DNA of 64,000 nucleotides from Brevundimonas huaxiensis (lineage in GTDB: Bacteria; Pseudomonadota; Alphaproteobacteria; Caulobacterales; Caulobacteraceae), in NCBI RefSeq assembly GCF_014218725.1, contig NZ_JABBJE010000004.1:186001-250000 (forward strand), written 5' to 3'. The notes beneath the pieces are model-generated. The model was not told the DNA's origin. It did no database searches and saw nothing but the letters and a program-made list of their open reading frames with translations. Shown piece by piece: positions 28,008 to 36,926 of the stretch; position 1 is the first letter of the stretch; the number at the start of each line of letters is the position of its first letter. Position numbers and translations under genes: made by a program.

Positions 28008-29198
28008 TCAGCGGTTAAAGCGCGGTCTGAATTTCATTAGATTGCCTCGAAGGCGTCCGATAAGTGAACGATTGAGGCGATAGTTGCTTAGAAGCTTCCG
28101 ATATTTTTTCTCCGTAGGATGGAGAAGAACGGCGCGCTCAACAGCCTTTATCGCTTCAGCCTGAGCGCCGGCTCGCTGCGCAATAAAGCCATGCCAGGCG
28201 TGGATGTGAGCCATCACTGATGTTTCGGGTCGCGCAGTGATTTCTCGCGCTAAGGTCAGCGCAGATTGGTGCTGGCCGAGCTCCGATAACAGATCGGCAT
28301 AAGGCACGGCGATTACGACGTTACGGTTAGATTGGTCTAAAGCCTCTTCATAAGTCGACAGGGCTTCTTCGTTACGGCCGTGCAGATAAAAGGCTCTGGC
28401 TAGACACTGAAGAGCGCCGATGTGCGTGGGCTGAATAGCGATAGCACGCTCCGCGAGCTGCAAAGCGATATCACGCCGTTTCGAAGCTAGGCTCTCGGAT
28501 AACGTTATGAGATAGGTGACGCTATCTTTTCGTCTGGCCTTCGCCTCACGCCTGTACTCGATCGGATCTAGCGTCCCATTTAAGACGTCATTCAATAGCG
28601 GTGACAGCATCTGCTGCTCAGCCAGCATTGATGCCGATGGGTGTCCTGAATACCTGACTGGAATTTTTACGAGGTCCGTCTCGCTTGCGATGAGGTCGAC
28701 ATGTACCTTGTCGATAGAAGCCGGGTCGTAGACGGCTATGGCTCGCGCCCGCGCCGGCAGGGAGGGTTCACCCTCAGGAAGCCAGACTATTCGCTCCGCA
28801 TCCTGCAGCCAGCGCTTTTCGAAAGGCACGACTGCTGGATTGATTGAATATTGCGGGGACAAGGCCAAAGCCGCATCAACATTTAGTGCATCTGCAAAAC
28901 GTAATGCCGCATAGCCTCCCATTGACGAGCCATAGGTTATGCTTCGCGATGCGCCGGAGATCGCTTCCCGCACAGCAGTCAAGACATCTGACATTTCGGG
29001 ATACTGATACCAGTCCTCCCGCCGGCCCATGATGTGGATGGCCGAAATACCCTGCGATCTGAGATAGGCTTCGCCAAAGCCTTCTCGATCAAAGCCGTGG
29101 CCGATGCTGTAATTGTCAAACGTGACGACCCAACGCGATATATCCTCGCAAGCCACTTCACGAGCGACCAGGTTATCGCTTCTAAACAACTCCCTCAT
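28008..29198 (-). CDS. Alpha/beta-hydrolase-like domain fused to TPR repeats
   Basis: A 396-residue cytoplasmic protein. Residues about 20-210 resemble an alpha/beta hydrolase, with the nucleophile elbow YGSSMGGYAAL near 89-99 and LSPQYS following. Residues about 230-380 are TPR units (RRDIALQLAERAIAIQPTHIGALQCLARA; GRNEEALSTYEEAL; AQAEAIKAVERAVLLHPTEKKY). It lacks a signal peptide. Base composition is lower in GC than the flanking thrS. Similar hydrolase-TPR proteins occur with capsule or glycan loci, and the glycan island lies 4 kb away, but the substrate is unknown. Confidence 0.7.
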   Translation of the reverse strand: MRELFRSDNLVAREVACEDISRWVVTFDNYSIGHGFDREGFGEAYLRSQGISAIHIMGRREDWYQYPEMSDVLTAVREAISGASRSITYGSSMGGYAALRFADALNVDAALALSPQYSINPAVVPFEKRWLQDAERIVWLPEGEPSLPARARAIAVYDPASIDKVHVDLIASETDLVKIPVRYSGHPSASMLAEQQMLSPLLNDVLNGTLDPIEYRREAKARRKDSVTYLITLSESLASKRRDIALQLAERAIAIQPTHIGALQCLARAFYLHGRNEEALSTYEEALDQSNRNVVIAVPYADLLSELGQHQSALTLAREITARPETSVMAHIHAWHGFIAQRAGAQAEAIKAVERAVLLHPTEKKYRKLLSNYRLNRSLIGRLRGNLMKFRPRFNR

Positions 29199-29241
29199 TG
29201 ATCGTATTGTTCGCTTCCTGATCTGACTAGGCCAGCGGAAA

Positions 29242-31170
29242 TTATCGTTCGCGCTTCAGATCCGGCGGGGTCGCCTCGTCGGTCAGGATGCGGATGGCTT
29301 CCTCGACCGAAACCAGGGTTTGGGCCTGGGAGCCCAGGCGGCGGATGGCGACCATGCCGTCTTCGGCTTCCTTGCGGCCGACGACGGCGATGACCGGGAC
29401 CTTGCCGACCGAGTGTTCGCGGACCTTGTAGCCGACCTTTTCGTTGCGCAGGTCGATCTCGGTGCGCAGGCCGGCGGCCTTGAACCTGGCCATCACGTCG
29501 CGGGCGTAATCGTCGGCGTCCGAGGTGATGGTGGCCACCACAGCCTGGGTCGGGGCCAGCCACAGCGGGAAGGCGCCGGCGTAGTTTTCGATCATGATGC
29601 CGATGAACCGCTCGAACGAGCCTAGGATCGCGCGGTGCAGCATGACCGGGCGGTGCTTCTGGCCGTCCTCGGCGATGTAGGTGGCGTTCAGACGTTCGGG
29701 CAGGACGTAGTCCAGCTGGATCGTGCCGCAGGTCCATTCGCGGCCGATGGCGTCCTTGACGATGAAGTCCAGCTTGGGCGCATAGAAGGCGCCGTCGCCC
29801 TCGGTGACGACCGGCTCGGTGCCGGCGGCGCGGGCGGCCTCGGCCATCAGGGTCTCGGCCTTGTCCCAGAACTCGTCCGTGCCGGCGCGGTTCTCGGGCC
29901 GGGTGCCCAGGCTGATGTAGGCCGTTTCCATGCCCAGGTCGGCGTGGACGCTGCGGGCCAGTTTGATGAACTCAGCCGTCTCCTCGACGATCTGGTCCTC
30001 GCGGCAGAAGATGTGGGCGTCGTCCTGGGTGAAGCCGCGCACCCGCATCAGGCCGTGCAGCGAGCCCGACGGCTCATAGCGGTGGCAGGCCCCGAACTCG
30101 GCCATGCGCAGCGGCAGTTCGCGATAGGACCGCTGGCCCTGGTCAAAAATCTGCACGTGGCCGGGACAGTTCATCGGCTTGAGGCTCAGTTCCTCGCCCT
30201 CGACCGTCTCGCAGACGAACATGTTCGGACGATACTTGTCCCAGTGGCCGCTCTGTTCCCAGAATTTGCGGTCCAGCACCTGGGGCGTCTTGACCTCGAC
30301 ATAGCCGGCGGCGTCCAGGCGACGGCGCATATAGGCCTCCAGCACGCGCCACAGGACCCAGCCCTTCGGGTGCCAGAAGACCATGCCCCGGCCCTCTTCC
30401 TGCATATGGAAGAGCTCCATCGCCTTGCCGACCTTGCGGTGGTCGCGCTTCTCGGCCTCTTCCAGACGCTGCAGATGGGCGTCCAGGTCTTCCTTGGTGG
30501 CCCAGGCGGTGCCGTAGATGCGTTGCAGCTGCTCGCGCTTGGAATCGCCCCGCCAATAGGCGCCGGCCAGCTTAGTCAGTTTGAACGCCTTGCCGACGTG
30601 GCGCGTCGAGGGGAAGTGCGGGCCCCGGCACAGGTCGATCCAGTCGCCCTGTTTGTACAGGGTGATGGTCTCGGTCCCCGGCAGGTCGCGGATCAGCTCG
30701 GCCTTGAACTTCTCGCCGCGCGCCTCGAAGAATTGGATCGCCGCGTCCCGCTCCCATACCTCGCGCTCGAACTTGGCGTCGCGGTCCACGATCCGGCCCA
30801 TCTCCTTTTCGATGGCGGCGAAGTCGTCGGTCGAGAACGGCTCTTCGCGGTAGAAGTCGTAGTAGAAGCCGTCCTCGATCGCCGGGCCGATCGTGACCTG
30901 GGTGCCGGGGAACAGGGTCTGGACCGCCTCGGCCAGGACGTGGGCGGTATCATGGCGGATCGTATAGAGGGCGGCGGGGTCGTCGCGCATGATCAGGCGG
31001 AAGTCGCCGCCCGTCTCCAGCACCCGGTCCATGTCGCGTTGCTCGCCGTTCAGTTCGGCCAGCACGGCCTTCTTCGCCAGCGACGGCGAGATCGAGGTCG
31101 CGACGTCGCGCGCCGTCGAACCGGCCGGGTATTGGCGCACCGCGCCGTCGGGGAATTTCAGGTCGATCAT
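29242..31170 (-). CDS. thrS: Threonine--tRNA ligase
   Basis: Class II aminoacyl-tRNA synthetase, full length at 642 residues. It shows the TGS domain (DLKFPDGAVRQYPAG), the editing domain with HDTAHVLAEAV, the catalytic core with class II motif 2 (FGACHRYEPSGSLHGLMRVRGFTQDDAHIF region, about 360-390), the zinc ligand NCPGH and the C-terminal anticodon-binding domain. It starts 3 nt after the yidD stop. No T-box or leader structure is visible in the short upstream space. Confidence 0.98.
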   Translation of the reverse strand: MIDLKFPDGAVRQYPAGSTARDVATSISPSLAKKAVLAELNGEQRDMDRVLETGGDFRLIMRDDPAALYTIRHDTAHVLAEAVQTLFPGTQVTIGPAIEDGFYYDFYREEPFSTDDFAAIEKEMGRIVDRDAKFEREVWERDAAIQFFEARGEKFKAELIRDLPGTETITLYKQGDWIDLCRGPHFPSTRHVGKAFKLTKLAGAYWRGDSKREQLQRIYGTAWATKEDLDAHLQRLEEAEKRDHRKVGKAMELFHMQEEGRGMVFWHPKGWVLWRVLEAYMRRRLDAAGYVEVKTPQVLDRKFWEQSGHWDKYRPNMFVCETVEGEELSLKPMNCPGHVQIFDQGQRSYRELPLRMAEFGACHRYEPSGSLHGLMRVRGFTQDDAHIFCREDQIVEETAEFIKLARSVHADLGMETAYISLGTRPENRAGTDEFWDKAETLMAEAARAAGTEPVVTEGDGAFYAPKLDFIVKDAIGREWTCGTIQLDYVLPERLNATYIAEDGQKHRPVMLHRAILGSFERFIGIMIENYAGAFPLWLAPTQAVVATITSDADDYARDVMARFKAAGLRTEIDLRNEKVGYKVREHSVGKVPVIAVVGRKEAEDGMVAIRRLGSQAQTLVSVEEAIRILTDEATPPDLKRER

Positions 31171-31173
31171 GTG

Positions 31174-31455
31174 TCAGTCTTTAACTGGCGGGACCGGGTC
31201 GTATCCCGATCCCCCAAAGGGATGGCATTTACAGAGGCGGCGCACGGTGAGCCACCCCCCCTTTACCGGGCCGTGCTGGATCAGGGCGTCGCGCCCGTAA
31301 TCCGAACAGGTCGGCAGGAATCGGCACTGCTGGCCGATCAGAGGAGACAGCGTCAGCTTGTAGCCCCGATGGGCCGCGCGCACGCTGCGTTCATAGAGAG
31401 ACATATGTCCCTTCGCCGGGGGCTTGAGAGGTTCGCCGCGCTTATCCCCTGTCAT
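31174..31455 (-). CDS. yidD: Membrane protein insertion efficiency factor YidD
   Basis: A 93-residue protein with the YidD core: [27 protein letters not shown], then [16 protein letters not shown] (described by position, about 33-60 and 74-89). The three conserved cysteines are present. It helps YidC-dependent insertion of membrane proteins. Here it sits between an Fe-S scaffold gene and thrS rather than in the rpmH-rnpA-yidC cluster. Confidence 0.95.
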   Translation of the reverse strand: MTGDKRGEPLKPPAKGHMSLYERSVRAAHRGYKLTLSPLIGQQCRFLPTCSDYGRDALIQHGPVKGGWLTVRRLCKCHPFGGSGYDPVPPVKD

Positions 31456-31482
31456 CGCAGGGGGATCAACCGGTCGTGCCCG

Positions 31483-31938
31483 TCAGGCCGCGCCGGCGAG
31501 GCGAGTTCGGGCGGCCAAGGCATTGTTCACCGCCTCCAGCGTCGCTTCGATGGAAACGAGGGTCGAGGCGTGGCGGGCGGGGTAGTCGGCGACCTGTTTC
31601 AGCAGACGCAGATCCTCGAACCGACCCACGGGGCCGTCGCCGCCGGATTTCAGCATGGAGATCATGGCGTCGCGGGCGTCCTTGAGATCATCGACCGACG
31701 CGCCGATCACGGATTGACCCAGCACTCCGGCAGCCGCCTGGCCGAGGGCGCAGGCTTTGACGTCCTGGGCGAAGTCGGCGATGCGGCCGTCGTCGTCCAG
31801 CGTCACATCGACCGTCGCGCGCGACCCGCACAGTTTGGCCACCCGCTCGCCTGTGCCCTGCGGAGACGGCAAACGCCCCGCATGCGGCAGGTTCGCCGCC
31901 AGCGACAGGATGCGCGCGCTGTAGAGGTCGTCGATCAT
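31483..31938 (-). CDS. NifU/IscU-like iron-sulfur cluster assembly scaffold protein
   Basis: A 151-residue protein starting at ATG 31938 (MIDDLYSARIL). It keeps the IscU-type layout: an early segment around KLCGSRATVDVTLD with the first Cys, and FAQDVKACALGQAAA with the second, followed by the LKDARDAMISML and LRLLKQVADYPARHAS region with His in place of the usual third Cys. This variant is common in alphaproteobacteria. It could serve as a scaffold or carrier; direct cluster binding is not shown by sequence. Confidence 0.8.
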   Translation of the reverse strand: MIDDLYSARILSLAANLPHAGRLPSPQGTGERVAKLCGSRATVDVTLDDDGRIADFAQDVKACALGQAAAGVLGQSVIGASVDDLKDARDAMISMLKSGGDGPVGRFEDLRLLKQVADYPARHASTLVSIEATLEAVNNALAARTRLAGAA

Positions 31939-31957
31939 GGGGCGAAGATAGGCGCTC

Positions 31958-31996
31958 AATCCTCCCCCGTGAAGCGCAGCGCAGTGGAGGAGGATT
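31958..31996. repeat. Short palindromic intergenic element
   Basis: AATCCTCC (31958-31965) and GGAGGATT (31989-31996) form an inverted repeat around a CG-rich core (GAAGCGCAGCGCAG). It overlaps the stop codon of the HAD gene (31995-31997) and is 20 nt upstream of the Fe-S scaffold start. Elements with CCTCCCCC...GAAGCGCAGC are common between genes in Brevundimonas and relatives; there is no T tail, so terminator function is uncertain. Confidence 0.6.
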
Positions 31997-32669
31997 AAAG
32001 CGTCAGAACGAGACGCCCATCGGATCGGACCTCCAAAGTCGCATCCGCATAGTCCGCCAGAGTGGGATGATCCGTCTCCAGCCGATGGGTCCAGGCGGCG
32101 GTGACGACCAGCACGTCGGCGCCGGCCGCTTCGCCCGCCTTGATGCCGGCCTCGGCGTCCTCGAACACCAGGCAGTCGGCGATGTCGAAGCCCAGGGTCG
32201 CTGCGGCCTTCAGATAGCCGGCAGGGTCGGGCTTGCCGCGTTCGACATCCTCGGCGGTGACCATGACGGCGGGCGGCGTTACGCCTGCGGCCTTCAGCCG
32301 GGCGCGCGCCAGGGGGACGGAGGCGGAGGTGACCACGGCCCAGCGGTCGGGCGGCAGGCGTTTGACGAAGTCGATGGCGTCGGGGATGGGGGCGACGCCG
32401 TCCACGTCCTCGATCTCGCCGCGTTCGACCCAGGCGACCTCGGCGTCCAGGTCGATGTCGGGCAGGTTCTGGCGACGAATGGTGTCGATCGCGCGCACGC
32501 CGTGGATGGTGGGAACGAAGGCGGCGACATCCAGCCCGTGGCGCTCGGCCCAACGGGTCCAGACGCGCTCGGCGGCCAGGGTCGATGTGATCAGGGTGCC
32601 GTCCATGTCGAACAGGAAGGCCCGATAGGCGCGGGACGCGGGGAGGGCGGTCGTGGCCTCATCCACCAT
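31995..32669 (-). CDS. HAD-superfamily sugar phosphatase-like protein
   Basis: A 224-residue HAD IA hydrolase. Motif I FLFDMDGTLI, motif II VVTSAS, Lys in EDVERGKPDP, and motif IV LVFEDAEAGIKAG. This combination (DGTLI with a helical cap and GKPDP...FEDAEAG) is that of sugar-phosphate phosphatases such as glycerol-3-phosphate or hexitol phosphatases; the true substrate is not determinable. It lies between the TPR gene and the Fe-S scaffold gene on the same strand. Confidence 0.88.
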   Translation of the reverse strand: MVDEATTALPASRAYRAFLFDMDGTLITSTLAAERVWTRWAERHGLDVAAFVPTIHGVRAIDTIRRQNLPDIDLDAEVAWVERGEIEDVDGVAPIPDAIDFVKRLPPDRWAVVTSASVPLARARLKAAGVTPPAVMVTAEDVERGKPDPAGYLKAAATLGFDIADCLVFEDAEAGIKAGEAAGADVLVVTAAWTHRLETDHPTLADYADATLEVRSDGRLVLTL

Positions 32670-32696
32670 GCGGGCGGTCAGACCGCAACGGGCGGA

Positions 32697-33533
32697 TCAG
32701 CCGCCTTGCAGCGAATTCCAGGTGCGGGCGGTGTCGGTCGCGGGCGACGGACTTGCCGCGCCGCCGCCGGACGTCGTCGCGCCGCCCGTGCTGCGCGAAC
32801 GCAGCCATTGCAGGTTCTGCTCGGCCTGTTCGGGCGGCAGTTCGCGGCGCAGGATCTGTTCGGCCTCGCCCATCTTGCCCTGAAGGCCCAGCACCATGGC
32901 CAGGTTCTGGCGCACCTTGGCCGAGGCGGTCGGCTGGGCCGCGGCGCGACGCAGCAGGGTCTCGGCGCCCGGCGCATCGCCATGCGTCAGGGCGGCGGTG
33001 GCCGCATTGGTCAGGACGTCGGGATTGTCGGGCGACAGGGCCAGGGCCTGGTTCCAGGCGGCGCGGGCGTCGTCGGTGCGACGCACCTGCTCATAGGCCA
33101 CGCCCAGCAGGGAGTAGGGGCGCCAATCGCGCGGCGCCAGGTCGCGCGCCTGCTCCAGCGGCGCGACGCCATAAAAGGCCTGGCCGCGCGCGATGTGGGC
33201 GCGGCCAAGCTCCAGAAGTGCGTCGAGATTGTTCGGCTGGAGCGTCAGGGTCGCCTGGGCGGCCTCGGCTGCCTGATCGTATCGACCCAGCTCACGCAGG
33301 GCCTGGGCCAGTTTCACGGCCGCCACGGCGTCGGTCGGATCGGCCTGCTGCTCCGTGGCCCAGAAGACCGAGCGCGACAGGGCGTCCATCCGGTCATAGG
33401 TGGCCCGCACCGCAGCGGACGACGGCGCGCGAGCCTGGGCCGCGGTCGCCGCCGTCGGATCGGCCGCCAGCGTCGGTGTGCCGGACAGAGCGATCAGGGC
33501 GACGGTTGCGAGAAGGGCGGGCATGCGCGACAT
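32697..33533 (-). CDS. Exported tetratricopeptide repeat protein
   Basis: A 278-residue protein with a Sec signal peptide (RMPALLATVALIALSG ... LAADP) and at least four TPR units in the mature part (ALRELGRYDQAAEAAQATLTLQPNNL; RTDDARAAWNQALALSPDNP; GDAPGAETLLRRAAAQP; GKMGEAEQILRREL). It is probably periplasmic and a protein-interaction module. No enzyme motif. It is the first gene of the block reading down to thrS; a partner is not evident. Confidence 0.85.
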   Translation of the reverse strand: MSRMPALLATVALIALSGTPTLAADPTAATAAQARAPSSAAVRATYDRMDALSRSVFWATEQQADPTDAVAAVKLAQALRELGRYDQAAEAAQATLTLQPNNLDALLELGRAHIARGQAFYGVAPLEQARDLAPRDWRPYSLLGVAYEQVRRTDDARAAWNQALALSPDNPDVLTNAATAALTHGDAPGAETLLRRAAAQPTASAKVRQNLAMVLGLQGKMGEAEQILRRELPPEQAEQNLQWLRSRSTGGATTSGGGAASPSPATDTARTWNSLQGG

Positions 33534-33619
33534 GGGTCAGGTCCAGACGGTCCTAGAGGTCTCGCCCCTAGAATCGCCGGTTCGCGTCAACCGATGGTTA
33601 ACTTCGTTTCGAGGGCCTC

Positions 33620-35005
33620 ATGTCCGTCTCGCATCCCTTGCTGGTTCCCGCCCAAGACGTCGACGGCGCCGTTCCGATCCGCTTCGTTCAGGCGGGCGGC
33701 GTGCTGGACGGTGCGGCCCGCCGCTGGGGCGATCGGCACGGGTTCGAAGGCAAGCCGGGCCAGTTGTTGGTCGTGCCGGACGCAAACGGCGAGATCGGCC
33801 AGGTGGTCGTCGGCGCGGGCGCGACCTTCGATCCGATGAGCGTGCGGGGACTGTCGGCGCGGCTGCCGGGCGGCCTGTATCGGCTTGAGGTCGCCGCGCA
33901 GGACGCGGAACTGGCGACCCTGGCCTTCCTGCTGGGGGCCTATGTCTTCGACCGCTATAAGGTCCGGCCGGACCGGGCGCCCGTGCGGCTGGTCGCGCCG
34001 GACGGCGTGGACGTCGCTGAAATCTCGCGCATCGCCGCCGCCTGCGCCCTGGCGCGCGAAATGGTCGATACGCCCGCCGTCGACATGGGGCCGTTGCAGA
34101 TCGAGACCATCGCCCGCGAGATCGCAGAGAGCGCCGGCGCTGAGATCACCGTCACCACCGGCGACGCCCTGCTGGCAGACAACTATCCCGCCGTCCACGC
34201 CGTGGGGCGCGCCGCCGCCCCGCACCGGGCGCCGCGCCTGATCGAGATCGGCTGGAAGCTGGACCGGACCGACCTGCCGCTGGTCGCCCTGGTCGGCAAG
34301 GGGGTGGTGTTCGACACCGGCGGTCTGGACCTGAAGCCCGCCGCCGGCATGCGCAACATGAAGAAGGACATGGGCGGCTCGGCCCATGCCCTGGCCCTGG
34401 GGCGTCTGGTGATGCAGGCCGACCTGCCGGTGCGGCTGGTGGTCATCGTCGCGGCGGTCGAGAACGCCGTGTCGGCCGACGCCTTCCGGCCCGGCGACAT
34501 CCTGAACAGCCGCAAGGGTCTGACCATCGAGATCGGCAATACGGACGCCGAAGGCCGGCTGATCCTGGCCGACGCCCTAACACGGGCCGGCGAGCATGGG
34601 CCCGACCTGACGCTGGACTTTGCGACGCTGACCGGCGCCGCGCGGATCGCCTTGGGGCCCGAGCTGCCGCCGCTTTATACGGACGACGAAGCCCTGGCCG
34701 CCGGGCTGCTGGCGGCGGCGGGTCAGGTGCGCGATCCCCTGTGGCGAATGCCGCTGTGGGCTGGCTATCGCGGCGCGCTGGACGCCGAGATCGCGGACCT
34801 GCGGAACGACCCGGCCGGCTGGGCCCAGGCCGGCTCGGTGACGGCCGCACTGTTCCTGCAAAAGTTCGCTCCGGCCACGGGGGCCTGGGCGCACATGGAT
34901 ATCTTCGCCTGGAACCCCCGCGCCCGCCCCGGCTATCCGGAAGGCGGCGAGGCCCAGGCGCTGAGAGCCTGCTACGCCATGCTGAAGGCGCGCTACGCGA
35001 CGTAA
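33620..35005 (+). CDS. M17 leucyl aminopeptidase family protein
   Basis: A 461-residue zinc/manganese aminopeptidase. The catalytic core includes VALVGKGVVFDTGGLDLKP (metal ligands), KKDMGGSAHAL and the family signature NTDAEGRLILADAL at about residues 305-318. The N-terminal domain is short and divergent compared with PepA, as in the PepB-like branch. It releases N-terminal residues from peptides in the cytoplasm. It is monocistronic, divergent from the TPR gene and convergent with the membrane protein gene at 35006. Confidence 0.93.
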   Translation: MSVSHPLLVPAQDVDGAVPIRFVQAGGVLDGAARRWGDRHGFEGKPGQLLVVPDANGEIGQVVVGAGATFDPMSVRGLSARLPGGLYRLEVAAQDAELATLAFLLGAYVFDRYKVRPDRAPVRLVAPDGVDVAEISRIAAACALAREMVDTPAVDMGPLQIETIAREIAESAGAEITVTTGDALLADNYPAVHAVGRAAAPHRAPRLIEIGWKLDRTDLPLVALVGKGVVFDTGGLDLKPAAGMRNMKKDMGGSAHALALGRLVMQADLPVRLVVIVAAVENAVSADAFRPGDILNSRKGLTIEIGNTDAEGRLILADALTRAGEHGPDLTLDFATLTGAARIALGPELPPLYTDDEALAAGLLAAAGQVRDPLWRMPLWAGYRGALDAEIADLRNDPAGWAQAGSVTAALFLQKFAPATGAWAHMDIFAWNPRARPGYPEGGEAQALRACYAMLKARYAT

Positions 35006-35479
35006 TTAAGCGAAGGCGTAGGGGGAATTGGGTTCGGGATCGTCCGACGGAGATTGCGGCGGTCGAGGCTTACTGACGCGTCGGGCCCGCGACCGCATGC
35101 CTCTGATCCGGCCGACCAGTCTCCGAGCGAGGCCCTGCATCAGTTCGCGGCGCCGGATCAGCCCTCGCCAACCGGCGACCGCGCGTAAACTAACCGCCAG
35201 AACGACGAGGTCGAAGATGACGGTCACGTCGAACATCAGAACCCAGGCCACCATGTCCGGCGCGGCCATCGAGAACAGGCGGACGCCTTCCGTCTCGAAC
35301 AGCATGACGGCCGCGAGGCCCACCAGAGCGATGAGGCCCAACCCCAGCGCTCGACCGCGTGACAGGCCCGCCAGGAATCGCGCAGGCGTCTGGACCAGCC
35401 ATTTTCTGAGGGCCGTGCCGACGACGCCTTCGTCAGCGAGGGTCAGGCCAAGAATGATCAGAACGCTCAGCAGCAGCAT
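35006..35479 (-). CDS. Small membrane protein of unknown function
   Basis: A 157-residue protein with three predicted membrane helices (LLLSVLIILGL near the N-terminus, GLGLIALVGLAAVMLF in the middle, VTVIFDLVVLAVSL later) and a basic, Pro-rich cytoplasmic tail. I choose the ATG at 35479; a TTG at 35539 would add 20 basic residues. I do not recognise the family. Its stop abuts the aminopeptidase stop. Confidence 0.6.
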   Translation of the reverse strand: MLLLSVLIILGLTLADEGVVGTALRKWLVQTPARFLAGLSRGRALGLGLIALVGLAAVMLFETEGVRLFSMAAPDMVAWVLMFDVTVIFDLVVLAVSLRAVAGWRGLIRRRELMQGLARRLVGRIRGMRSRARRVSKPRPPQSPSDDPEPNSPYAFA

Positions 35480-35658
35480 AGGGACGTCCCGGCGCGACGC
35501 CGCCTCAAACCGAAATGGGCGCCCAAGGTGACGCTTCAAGACAGCGTCGCGCCAACAAGAACGCGGTTCTGTTGATTTTCTTTCGCAAAAGCGTCTCGCG
35601 TTAACGGCCCCTAAGCCATCGGGGGATAAGGCTGTGGGTTCAGCAATGCGAGTTCACG

Positions 35659-36441
35659 TTGACCGACGTCCTCGACCTTCTTCCGCACGGCGACCGCCTC
35701 GTTCGCCCCGACCTCGCCGAACAGGCGCTGGAAGGGCTGGTGCGCGCAGACGCCTATCGGGCGACGGAGGCCATGCATTGTCGGGTCGCCGTGGCGGACA
35801 TCCTATCCGACGCCGACGGTCGGATCGACCAGCTGCTGCATGGCGAGATCTTCGACGTTCTGGATCGGTCTAACGGCCGCGCCTGGGGTCGGGCGCGGCG
35901 CGACGGCGTCGTCGGCTGGGTCATCTTGGACAGTCTGTCGGCCGGCGCGCCGTTGGCGACGCACTGGATCGCTGGCGTGGATGCCGCCCTGCCGCTGAAC
36001 GCTCTGGTGGTCGAGGCGACGGAAGCGTCTGAGGCTGATCTGAAGCCGATCGGCGCGTTCGAGACGGATCTGGTCGCGGTGGCCGAGCGATTGCTCGGGC
36101 GGCCGCATGAACTTGGCGCCCGGTCCTCGATCTCCACCGACTGTTCCGGCCTGGTGCAGCAGGCCCTGCTGGCATGCGGCCTGCCCGGTCCCCGTCGGTC
36201 GGACGCGCAGGCCCGGTTGGGGCGAGCGGCGTCCTCATCGGACCTCCAGCGCGGCGACATCGTCGTCTGGCTGGCGCCGAACGACGATCACGACTGGACG
36301 GGTCATTCGGCGCTGATGCTGGATGGCGAACGCATCATCCATTCGACAGGCGGCAAGGGCGTCGTGATCGAGAGCCTGGCCGAGGTCGAGGCGCGTCTGG
36401 TTGTCGAAGGTTTTGCGACCGCCGTCTTCCGCCGGCTCTAG
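35659..36441 (+). CDS. NlpC/P60 family peptidoglycan hydrolase with SH3-like domains
   Basis: A 260-residue protein. The N-terminal half contains bacterial SH3-like parts (CRVAVADILSDADG ... GRARRDGVVGWV). The C-terminal half is an NlpC/P60 domain with catalytic Cys in STDCSGLVQQAL (about 156-167), His in WTGHSALML and a third polar His in ERIIHSTGG. It would cleave D-Glu-mDAP bonds in stem peptides. There is no signal peptide from the TTG at 35659, the only start available, so action on recycled muropeptides in the cytoplasm is plausible. The stop overlaps mmcB (CTAG). Confidence 0.85.
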   Translation: MTDVLDLLPHGDRLVRPDLAEQALEGLVRADAYRATEAMHCRVAVADILSDADGRIDQLLHGEIFDVLDRSNGRAWGRARRDGVVGWVILDSLSAGAPLATHWIAGVDAALPLNALVVEATEASEADLKPIGAFETDLVAVAERLLGRPHELGARSSISTDCSGLVQQALLACGLPGPRRSDAQARLGRAASSSDLQRGDIVVWLAPNDDHDWTGHSALMLDGERIIHSTGGKGVVIESLAEVEARLVVEGFATAVFRRL

Positions 36442-36881
36442 TCTCGCAAGGTCCGCATCGCGCCCAGCCGGGCGAAAGCCAGCGTCAGCGCCTTGCGGCG
36501 GGCGGCCGCCAAGCCGATCACCGGCGCGTCTCGCACGACCGCCCCGCCGAAACCGTCTGCGACGATCAGGCCCGGTTCGTCGGGCAGAATGTCCTGCGGA
36601 AACTCGGGCGCGACGGCGAAGAAGAAGGCGTCGCAGAAGGGTCCGTACTCGTGCCATTTGCGGTCGACGCGATAGTCCTCGACGCCCGACTTGACCTCGC
36701 AGATGACGATGTCGCCCTTGCGCCCGATCGCCATGACATCGGCGCGGCGGCCGTTGGGCAGACAGACTTCCAGAAGCGGCGCATAGCCCATGTCCATCAT
36801 CAGCCGCGCAGCCCCGCGCGTGACCGAAAGCGTGGTCTCGGGACGGCTGAAGACGAGTTCGAGATGGGCGACGGCGGACAT
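36438..36881 (-). CDS. mmcB: DNA repair putative endonuclease MmcB
   Basis: A 147-residue protein of the MmcB family (PD-(D/E)XK-like), known in Caulobacter as an SOS-induced DNA repair protein. The nuclease core is visible: NGRRADVMAIGRKGDIVICEVKSG carries the Asp and the E-x-K. A LexA-type box lies 14 bp upstream of the start. The gene converges with NlpC/P60 (4-nt overlap). Confidence 0.92.
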   Translation of the reverse strand: MSAVAHLELVFSRPETTLSVTRGAARLMMDMGYAPLLEVCLPNGRRADVMAIGRKGDIVICEVKSGVEDYRVDRKWHEYGPFCDAFFFAVAPEFPQDILPDEPGLIVADGFGGAVVRDAPVIGLAAARRKALTLAFARLGAMRTLRD

Positions 36882-36894
36882 GCCGTCAGCTTAT

Positions 36895-36909
36895 GTTCCG
36901 CCTACGTTC
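36895..36909. promoter_or_regulatory. LexA (SOS) box GTTC-N7-GTTC upstream of mmcB
   Basis: GTTC CGCCTAC GTTC is an exact match to the alphaproteobacterial LexA operator (direct repeat GTTCN7GTTC). It begins 13 nt upstream of the mmcB start codon, so LexA binding would block transcription or initiation. mmcB is a known SOS gene in Caulobacter, which supports the assignment. Confidence 0.9.
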
Positions 36910-36926
36910 CTATCGCAAGCGGGGCC

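Noticed and set aside
29635-31998. 787-codon plus-strand frame opposite thrS, yidD and the Fe-S scaffold
   Set aside because: Spans three clear genes on the other strand and resembles no protein; shadow of GC-rich coding.
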